From Pseudomonadota bacterium (lineage in GTDB: Bacteria; Pseudomonadota; Gammaproteobacteria; Burkholderiales; Casimicrobiaceae): a stretch of DNA of 7,434 nucleotides. Positions 1-4,869 of this stretch are shown piece by piece. Where the stretch lies: contig JAKLIE010000076.1 in NCBI GenBank assembly GCA_022709775.1, positions 1-7,434 of the forward strand, written 5' to 3'. The translations under genes were made by a program, and so were the position numbers. The notes under the pieces are model-generated. The model had not been told where the DNA came from. It saw only the letters and a program-made list of their open reading frames with translations, and made no database searches. The first letter of the stretch is position 1. Each line of letters opens with the position of its first letter.

Positions 1-1
1 C

Positions 2-85
2 CCCGCGGCGGCGCCGCCCCCTTGTCCTTCCCGGGCACAGGCCCCGCCCTGGCCGGGCAAGCCCGTCCACATAGTCGTTCCCTGG
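2..85 (+). pseudogene. Remnant of a TctC/Bug-family binding protein (signal peptide end and mature N-terminus)
   Basis: Read in the frame starting at base 2, this stretch gives 28 residues. It has an Ala/Pro-rich run ending in the signal-peptidase-like AQA, followed by PPWPGKPVHIVVPW. That closely resembles the start of mature TctC/Bug proteins, including the intact one downstream (QPAPFPSHPIRIVVPF at its residues 23-38). By hand, 8 of 16 positions are identical. The similarity stops at the Trp codon at 83-85, exactly where ligase-like sequence begins in another frame, so everything after the first dozen mature residues is missing. The start codon would lie left of the window. The match is short; what strengthens it is the position, directly before a ligase remnant, which mirrors the intact pair. 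It could instead be a chance match in GC-rich sequence. Confidence 0.6.
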
Positions 86-386
86 CATCGAACTCGAGGT
101 CGTCGACCCGAACGCGTATCCCGTTCCGCCGGGCGAGCCCGGCGAGATTCGCTTGCGCTGACGAGGCATGGTCGACCGTTGCTTCGACGACCCCGTCGCG
201 ACGTCGAGGCATTGCGCGGACGGCTGGTTCAGTCCGCGCGACACCGCGACGATCACGCCGGAGGGCGTTCTCCGCTTCCTCGGCCGCGAAGCCGACATGA
301 TGATGCTGAACGGCATCAACACTTTCCCCGCCGGGATCGAGCGCGAGCTCGCGACGATGCTTGACGGGCGTGGCGACGATGCCTGA
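81..386 (+). pseudogene. Decayed C-terminal fragment of an acyl/aryl-CoA ligase
   Basis: In the frame of base 81 the translation begins PGIELEVVDPNAYPVPPGEP and continues GEIRLR, then a TGA stop at 159-161. The same frame reads on to a second TGA at 384-386. After the internal stop it aligns without gaps to residues 346-408 of the intact ligase downstream, with 37 of 63 identical by hand count. Recognisable are FDDPVAT, GWF, GVLRFLGR and MMLNGIN-FPA-IER, the A7-A8 region at the hinge to the C-terminal domain. At DNA level 294-351 matches 2659-2716 at 52 of 58 bases. It lacks the ATP-binding loop (A3), the YGTTE motif (A5) and the A10 lysine, and the conserved YPGD has become SPRD. It cannot make a working enzyme. 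A weak trace of homology may continue after a frameshift near 365 (GVATMPDSRFPRSANG against AVGTAAAFPIPSSIYG); I do not rely on it. Confidence 0.85.
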
Positions 387-497
387 CTCCCGCTTTCCGC
401 GATCGGCGAACGGACCGACGCGCGACGATAGCCGGATGCGCCCTGCGGCCGCGTGCCCGGACCGAAACCCGACCCTCCCGACGAACGATCCGCCATC
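387..497 (+). other. Gap between the ligase remnant and the intact tctC-like gene; no clear signals
   Basis: These 111 bases should hold the promoter and leader of the intact pair if it is transcribed on its own. I see no convincing -35/-10 pair, operator palindrome or Shine-Dalgarno sequence close to the ATG at 498. The stretch is GC-rich and may partly be further ligase debris in a shifted frame. Transcription could also come from left of the window, through the remnant. Confidence 0.3.
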
Positions 498-1469
498 ATG
501 AAGCGCCTTCCCGTCTTTCTCGTCTCCTTCCTCGCAACGCTCTCCGTCGTTCCCGCCTGGGGGCAGCCCGCGCCGTTTCCATCGCACCCGATACGCATCG
601 TGGTCCCCTTCGTCCCCGGCGGCTACGTCGACGCGTACGCGCGACTCGTCGCGACCCACCTCGGCACGGCCCTGGGCCAGCAGGTCTACGTCGAGAACCG
701 GCCCGGCAGCAGCGGTAACACCGGCAGCGAGTACGTAGCGAAGTCGGCGCCGGACGGCCATACGCTGCTCGTCACTGCCATCAACACCCACGCCGTCAAC
801 GTCTCCCTCTACAAGAACCTGCCGTTCGACCCGGTCCGCGATTTCACGCCGATCGCGCTCGTCGCCGACGGGGTCTCGGCATGGGTCGTTCCCGCGTCGC
901 TCGACGTCGCATCCGTCGGGGAGCTGATCGCGCTCGCGCGCTCGCAGCCCGACGCGCTCAACTACGGCAGCGCCGGTGTGGGAACGCTCGGTAACCTGAC
1001 GGTCGAATGGGTGAAGTCGCGCACGGGCGTGCGGATGGGACACGTGCCCTACAAGGGCGAGAACGACGCGCTTCTCGCCGCACTGCGCGGCGACGTCGCG
1101 CTGTCGCAGGTCTCGGTGGCGAGCGCGCTTCCCCACCTCAACTCGGGCAAGGTGCGCGTGATCGCGACCACCGGCCCCGCGCGCGCGGGACCGCTTCCCG
1201 GCGTACCGACGATCTCGGAGACGCTCCCTGGCGTGAGCGGCAGCGCGTGGATCGGGATGTTCGGCCCCGCGAACCTGCCGCCGGCGATCACGATGCGCAT
1301 CAACGACGAGGTCCGGCGGATCATGACCTCCCCCGAAGTCCGGGAGCGCCTTGCCGCGAACGCGCTGGTCTCCCCTCCGATGACTCCGGAGGAGTTCGGC
1401 GCGTTCCAGCGCGCCGAGATCGCCAAGTGGGCGGAGGTCGTCAGGACGAACGGCATCCGCGTCGAGTAG
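498..1469 (+). CDS. TctC/Bug-family periplasmic solute-binding protein
   Basis: A 323-residue secreted receptor of the tripartite tricarboxylate transporter (TTT) type, which traps carboxylates or related small molecules in the periplasm. Residues 1-22 form a signal peptide: MKR, a hydrophobic stretch, then a likely cut after AWG before QPAPFP. The mature protein shows family hallmarks in order: PIRIVVPFVPGGYVDAYAR (31-49), VENRPGSSGNTG (65-76), PDGHTLL (85-91), VPYKG (183-187), GKVRVIATTG (217-226) and VPTISE (236-241). The length is typical. I chose the ATG at 498 because it places the signal peptide at the very N-terminus; an in-frame upstream start at 453 would add 15 Pro- and charge-rich residues. 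No good ribosome-binding site precedes the ATG. The CoA-ligase gene follows after 25 bp. TctA and TctB are not in the window, so this may be an orphan receptor, as is common in Burkholderiales. The ligand cannot be told from sequence; family members bind tricarboxylates, dicarboxylates, aromatic acids and amides. Confidence 0.93.
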   Translation: MKRLPVFLVSFLATLSVVPAWGQPAPFPSHPIRIVVPFVPGGYVDAYARLVATHLGTALGQQVYVENRPGSSGNTGSEYVAKSAPDGHTLLVTAINTHAVNVSLYKNLPFDPVRDFTPIALVADGVSAWVVPASLDVASVGELIALARSQPDALNYGSAGVGTLGNLTVEWVKSRTGVRMGHVPYKGENDALLAALRGDVALSQVSVASALPHLNSGKVRVIATTGPARAGPLPGVPTISETLPGVSGSAWIGMFGPANLPPAITMRINDEVRRIMTSPEVRERLAANALVSPPMTPEEFGAFQRAEIAKWAEVVRTNGIRVE

Positions 1470-1479
1470 CGGCGCCCGC

Positions 1480-1494
1480 GGGAAACGTGTTCCC
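1480..1494 (+). promoter_or_regulatory. Small palindrome overlapping the putative ribosome-binding site of the ligase gene
   Basis: GGGAA and TTCCC form a perfect 5-bp inverted repeat around ACGTG, ending on the base before the ligase ATG at 1495. The left arm holds the only Shine-Dalgarno-like bases (GGGA) in the 25-bp gap after the binding-protein gene. If it folds, the hairpin would cover that site and could damp ligase translation relative to the receptor. A stem this short could easily arise by chance. Confidence 0.25.
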
Positions 1495-2976
1495 ATGCCT
1501 ACACCCTTTGGCGCGATGCTCGAAGCGCATGCGCTCGCGCGGCCGGCGCACCCCGCCCTCGCGATGCCGGGCGCGGATATCGGCTATCCCGAGCTGATCC
1601 GCCGCGTCCGGCGCTGTGCGGCGCAGCTCGCCCGCGAAGGCTGCCGGACGCCCGGGTCCGTCGGCGTGGCGGTCGACGACGACCTGGGCAACATCGTGGC
1701 GAGCCTCGCTCTCCTCGCACTCGGCGTTCCGCAGATCGCACTCCCGGCGTCGGACCCGATGCCCATGCGGCGCCAGCTGGCGCGCCGATTGTCGCTCGCG
1801 CACGTCGTCGTCGACGACGCGCGCGCCGGCGTCGACGGCATCGACACGATCGTGCTCGCGCCGGTTGCGGTCGACGGCTCGGCGCCTGCTCCTCCCGTCG
1901 CGCCGGTCCTCGTCGACCCGGACGCGCCGGCGATGTACGCGACGAGCTCGGGGACGACCGGCGTGCCCAAGCTCTTCGCGCACAGCCAGCGCACGGTAGG
2001 CTCGCGGGCGAGCCAGATCGCGCTCGCCCAGGGGTTCGCGCCCGACGAACGCGTGATGGTGACGATGGCCGTGCCGACGCACCTAGGCAAGATGGCGCGG
2101 CTCAACGCGCTGTGGTGCGGCGCGACCGCGATCCTCCCGGGCACGCCGTCGCCGTCGGCACCGTCGTTGATCGAGCTCTGCGAGAGCCTGCGCGTCACCT
2201 ACCTGCAGATGACGGTGCTGCAGGCCCGCAATCTCCTGCTGGGGTTCGACGGGACGCGTCGGCTGCCGCCGTTCACCCGCGTGTTCCTCGGCGCCGCACG
2301 CATGCCCCCGGGATTCCCGCGGGCGTTCGAGTCCCGCGTCGGCGGTCGCGTGTTCGACCGGTACGGCACCACCGAGGTCAACCTCATCGCGACCACCTGG
2401 CCCGCCGGCGACGAAGGCGTGCCCGACGCCGTCGGCAGGCCTGCGCCGGGCACCCTGGTCGAGATCGTCGGCGACGACGGCGCGACCTGCCCGCCGGAGA
2501 CGATCGGGGAGATCCGCGTGCGGTCCGACGGCATGGCATCCGGCTATCTCGACGATCCCGTGGCAACGGCGCGGCATTTCCGCGGAGGCTGGTTCTACCC
2601 GGGGGACGTCGGGGCCGTCACGCGCGACGGCGTCCTCCGCTACCTCGGCCGCAAGGACGACATGATGATCCTGAACGGCATCAACATCTTCCCCGCCGAG
2701 ATCGAGCGCGTCCTCGAGGAGCACCCCGCGGTGGGCACCGCGGCCGCGTTCCCGATACCTTCGTCGATCTACGGGGACATCCCCGTCGCGGCAGTCGAGC
2801 TGAACGGCAGGGTGCCGGCGGACGCACCGATGCTCGTCGCCTATTCGCGCGAGCGTCTCGGCGTGCGCGCGCCGAGGAAGATCGTCGTCGTCGACGCGCT
2901 GCCGCGCAACGCCGCGGGCAAGGTCGTCAAGCGAGCGCTCGCCGAGATGCTGGCGCTGCGCCGGAGCGGCGGTTGA
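1495..2976 (+). CDS. Acyl/aryl-CoA ligase (class I adenylate-forming enzyme)
   Basis: This 493-residue cytoplasmic enzyme should activate a carboxylic acid with ATP to an acyl-adenylate and then transfer it to coenzyme A. All main core motifs are present: the phosphate-binding loop TSSGTTGVPK (150-159, A3), YGTTE (290-294, A5), WFYPGD with the ribose-binding Asp371 (A7), YLGRKDDMMILNG (383-395, A8 hinge), and PRNAAGKVVK with the catalytic Lys476 (A10). It is somewhat shorter than typical CoA ligases (about 510-550), with a compact N-terminal domain. The ATG at 1495 lies 25 bp after the binding-protein stop, with GGGA about 12 bases upstream. Co-transcription with the TctC-type receptor suggests the two share a substrate, but specificity cannot be read by eye. 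The ending, which includes A10, rules out an NRPS module; there is no carrier or thioesterase domain. Its C-terminal part is the close relative of the broken ligase fragment at the left edge. Confidence 0.93.
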   Translation: MPTPFGAMLEAHALARPAHPALAMPGADIGYPELIRRVRRCAAQLAREGCRTPGSVGVAVDDDLGNIVASLALLALGVPQIALPASDPMPMRRQLARRLSLAHVVVDDARAGVDGIDTIVLAPVAVDGSAPAPPVAPVLVDPDAPAMYATSSGTTGVPKLFAHSQRTVGSRASQIALAQGFAPDERVMVTMAVPTHLGKMARLNALWCGATAILPGTPSPSAPSLIELCESLRVTYLQMTVLQARNLLLGFDGTRRLPPFTRVFLGAARMPPGFPRAFESRVGGRVFDRYGTTEVNLIATTWPAGDEGVPDAVGRPAPGTLVEIVGDDGATCPPETIGEIRVRSDGMASGYLDDPVATARHFRGGWFYPGDVGAVTRDGVLRYLGRKDDMMILNGINIFPAEIERVLEEHPAVGTAAAFPIPSSIYGDIPVAAVELNGRVPADAPMLVAYSRERLGVRAPRKIVVVDALPRNAAGKVVKRALAEMLALRRSGG

Positions 2977-2983
2977 CCGCCGC
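2966..2983. repeat. Inverted repeat across the ligase stop codon
   Basis: GCGGCGGT (2966-2973) and ACCGCCGC (2976-2983) are exact reverse complements separated by two bases, spanning the ligase TGA. A folded form would open to roughly 7 bp with a 4-base loop. It shares bases 2980-2983 with the larger hairpin that follows, so the two structures exclude each other. Confidence 0.4.
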
Positions 2984-3009
2984 GCGGGCGCTCACCCGCC
3001 TTCGCGCGG
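2980..3009. terminator. Possible shared hairpin at the convergent gene ends
   Basis: CCGCGCG (2980-2986) pairs with CGCGCGG (3003-3009), and inside it GGCG (2987-2990) pairs with CGCC (2997-3000). This gives an 11-bp GC stem with a TT bulge and a 6-base loop. It spans the 15-bp gap between the ligase and amidase stop codons, where transcription from both sides must end. No T-run follows on either strand, so it is not a classic intrinsic terminator. It may pause polymerase or protect 3' ends. In a GC-rich genome such repeats also arise by chance. Confidence 0.35.
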
Positions 3010-4437
3010 CCGCACCGTGATCAGGTCCGCCGCCACCGCCTCCCACGCCGCGACGATGCGCAGGAGGTCCGCGTCGGCACGCGGCCTGCCGATCAGCTGG
3101 AGACCCATCGGCAACCCGCCCGCACCGAAGCCTGCCGGCACGCAGACGCACGGAAGCCCGGCAAGCGTCGCGTAGATCGTCACCTCCATCCAGCGATGGT
3201 AGGTGTCCATCGTCCGGCCCGCGATCTCGGAGGGATGCCGGAGCTTCGCGTCGAACGGCCAGACCTGCGCCGAGGGAAGCGCGAGCACGTCGCAGGCCTC
3301 GAACAGCCGCACTAGCTGCTGGTAGAAGCGGGTTCGCTCGCCGCTGGCGCGCAGCGTGTCGAGCCCCGAAAGGCCCCGCGCCGAATCGACCTCCCACAAC
3401 GCCTCGGCCTTGACCTGCGCCCGGCTCCCGGGACGGGAGAGCAACGGTGCGATCCGGCCCGCGACCAGCCACTGCCGCCACACGAGCCAGGTCTCCCACG
3501 CCCGCACCGGATCGAATCCTGGCGCGACGGCCTCGACGATGGCGCCCGCGCCCTCGAAGCGGCGCAATGCCTGCACGCAGGTGTCGAGCACGCCGGGTTC
3601 GGTCGCGAGATGGCCATCGAGATCGGCGAGCCAGCCGACGCGCACGTCGCGCAGCGTCGCATGCGTCGCCCCGGCCGCGGCGTCCGCGAAGCTGCTCGCG
3701 CGCTCCAGCGAGAGCGGCGCGCGCGGATCGTAACCGGCCTGCACGTCGAGCAGGCGCGCGAGGTCGAGCGCAGTGCGCGCCATCGGGCCGCAGGTGGGCA
3801 GCTGCGTGACGAAGACGTCGTCCACCGGCCAGTTCGGCACCCGTCCCTGGCTCGGGCGCATGCCGAAGACGTTGTTCCAGCCCGCGGGATTGCGCAGGCT
3901 GCCCATGAAGTCGCTGCCGTCGGCGACCGCGAGCATGCGCGTCGCGAGCGCGACCGCCGCCCCGCCGCTGCTGCCGCCCGCCGACCGCTCGGGATCGTAG
4001 GCGTTCACCGTCGTGCCGAACACCTCGTTGAACGTGTGCGAACCGAGCCCGAACTCCGGCGTGTTCGTCTTGCCGATGACGATCGCGCCCGATGCCTTCA
4101 TCCGTTGCACCATCAGGTCGTCGTGCGGCGGGACGAAGTCGCGCAACAGCGGCGAGCCGAGCGTCGTGCGCAGGCCCCTGGTGGCGGCCATGTCCTTGAT
4201 GGCCTGCGGCAGCCCGTGCAGCCATCCGCGGCGTTCGCCGCGCGCGAGCTCCGCGTCGCGCTCGCCGGCCTCGCGCATCAGGTCGTCGTGATCGCGCAGG
4301 CTCACGATCGCGTTGTGTCGCGGATTGGCGCTCGCGATCCGCGCGAGCGTCGCGTCCATCAGCTCGCGGCACGAGAACTCGCGCGCGGCGATGCCGCGGG
4401 ACAGGGCGTCGGCGTCGAGGTCGGTCAGCTCGGCCAT
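2992..4437 (-). CDS. Amidase-signature family hydrolase
   Basis: A 481-residue serine hydrolase of the amidase signature family, which cleaves amide bonds with a Ser-cisSer-Lys triad. The catalytic Lys is Lys81 in LPQAIKDM. The Gly/Ser-rich signature is SAGGSSGGAA (152-161), with the cis-Ser at 156. The nucleophile is Ser180 in DGSDFMGSLRNPAGW; the 24-residue spacing from Ser156 equals that of the well-studied member FAAH. The usual nucleophile motif is D-x-GGS; here it is DFMGS, with Met where the first Gly normally sits. The length fits stand-alone amidases. No signal peptide is visible, so it is probably cytoplasmic. It is not likely to be GatA, since gatB and gatC are absent and the motif differs. 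The ATG at 4437 lies 9 bp after the globin stop, with no clear ribosome-binding site, which suggests translational coupling as the last gene of the leftward unit. The substrate is unknown. Confidence 0.94.
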   Translation of the reverse strand: MAELTDLDADALSRGIAAREFSCRELMDATLARIASANPRHNAIVSLRDHDDLMREAGERDAELARGERRGWLHGLPQAIKDMAATRGLRTTLGSPLLRDFVPPHDDLMVQRMKASGAIVIGKTNTPEFGLGSHTFNEVFGTTVNAYDPERSAGGSSGGAAVALATRMLAVADGSDFMGSLRNPAGWNNVFGMRPSQGRVPNWPVDDVFVTQLPTCGPMARTALDLARLLDVQAGYDPRAPLSLERASSFADAAAGATHATLRDVRVGWLADLDGHLATEPGVLDTCVQALRRFEGAGAIVEAVAPGFDPVRAWETWLVWRQWLVAGRIAPLLSRPGSRAQVKAEALWEVDSARGLSGLDTLRASGERTRFYQQLVRLFEACDVLALPSAQVWPFDAKLRHPSEIAGRTMDTYHRWMEVTIYATLAGLPCVCVPAGFGAGGLPMGLQLIGRPRADADLLRIVAAWEAVAADLITVRPREGG

Positions 4438-4446
4438 CGGGAACCG

Positions 4447-4866
4447 TCAATCCGGCCGATTGCGCATCCAGTCGGCCGTGCCGAAGAACGCCTGCATCAG
4501 CGGCTCGACGAGCTCGCGCGGCGCCGCAACGTCGTCGAGCGCCATGCGCATGCACGCGAGCCAGGCGTCGCGCTCGGGACTGGCGATCGGGAACGGCAGG
4601 TGGCGGGCGCGCAGCCGCGGATGGCCGAACCGCTCGACGTAGTGCTGCGGCCCGCCGAGCCAGCCGGACAGGAACCAGTGGAGCTTGTCGCGCGCGTGCT
4701 CGAGCGTCGGCGCGTGGAGCCTGCGGATGCCGGCGAACGCGTCCTCGAGGTCCATCCGGTCGTAGAACGCGTCGACGAGCGCACGCACGCCCGCGTCGCC
4801 GCCCAGCCTCTCGTAGGGCGTCGCCCCGGCCGGCGGCCGCGCGTCCGTCGCCGCGTCGGCGGTCAT
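4447..4866 (-). CDS. Group II truncated hemoglobin
   Basis: A 139-residue heme protein of the 2-over-2 globin fold, group II (trHbO-like). Members bind O2 and NO and are linked to redox or NO stress or O2 handling. The opening TPYERLGG (16-23) is the usual start of the fold, with Tyr35 in DAFYDRM as the B10 tyrosine. The run WFLSGWLGGPQHYVERFGHP (64-83), then RLRARHLPFPI (84-94), is diagnostic. It contains the proximal heme ligand His89 (F8), and Trp102 in RDAWLACM is the group II G8 tryptophan, 13 residues on as in Mycobacterium tuberculosis trHbO. The CD1 residue could not be placed with certainty. A 15-residue Ala/Pro-rich tail precedes the fold; no other ATG fits better. The gene starts 3 bp after the permease stop and ends 9 bp before the amidase ATG, so it sits inside a tight transcription unit. 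There is no membrane segment or signal peptide, so it is cytoplasmic. Confidence 0.93.
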   Translation of the reverse strand: MTADAATDARPPAGATPYERLGGDAGVRALVDAFYDRMDLEDAFAGIRRLHAPTLEHARDKLHWFLSGWLGGPQHYVERFGHPRLRARHLPFPIASPERDAWLACMRMALDDVAAPRELVEPLMQAFFGTADWMRNRPD

Positions 4867-4869
4867 CCG

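Noticed and set aside
159..161. TGA read through as selenocysteine
   Set aside because: The aligned position in the intact ligase is Ser, not Cys, no catalytic role is known there, and the fragment lacks the ATP-binding half of the enzyme.
22..300. A 92-residue plus-strand frame at the left edge
   Set aside because: It reads Ser/Arg/Ala-rich sequence, while the other two frames carry the TctC-like and ligase-like homology, so it is a shadow of the pseudogene remnant.
453..497. Upstream in-frame start for the binding protein
   Set aside because: It would place 15 Pro/Asp-rich residues before a textbook signal peptide, so the ATG at 498 is the better start.
1801..1840. GTC/GAC-rich runs (also near 2881-2896) as microsatellites
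   Set aside because: They are short Val-Val-Val-Asp and Asp-Asp codon runs inside the ligase, explained by coding sequence and GC3 bias.
1441..2198. Overlapping minus-strand open frames opposite the ligase start
   Set aside because: They are low-complexity Arg/Ala/Ser-rich translations antisense to a gene with every expected ligase motif. They look like codon-bias artefacts.
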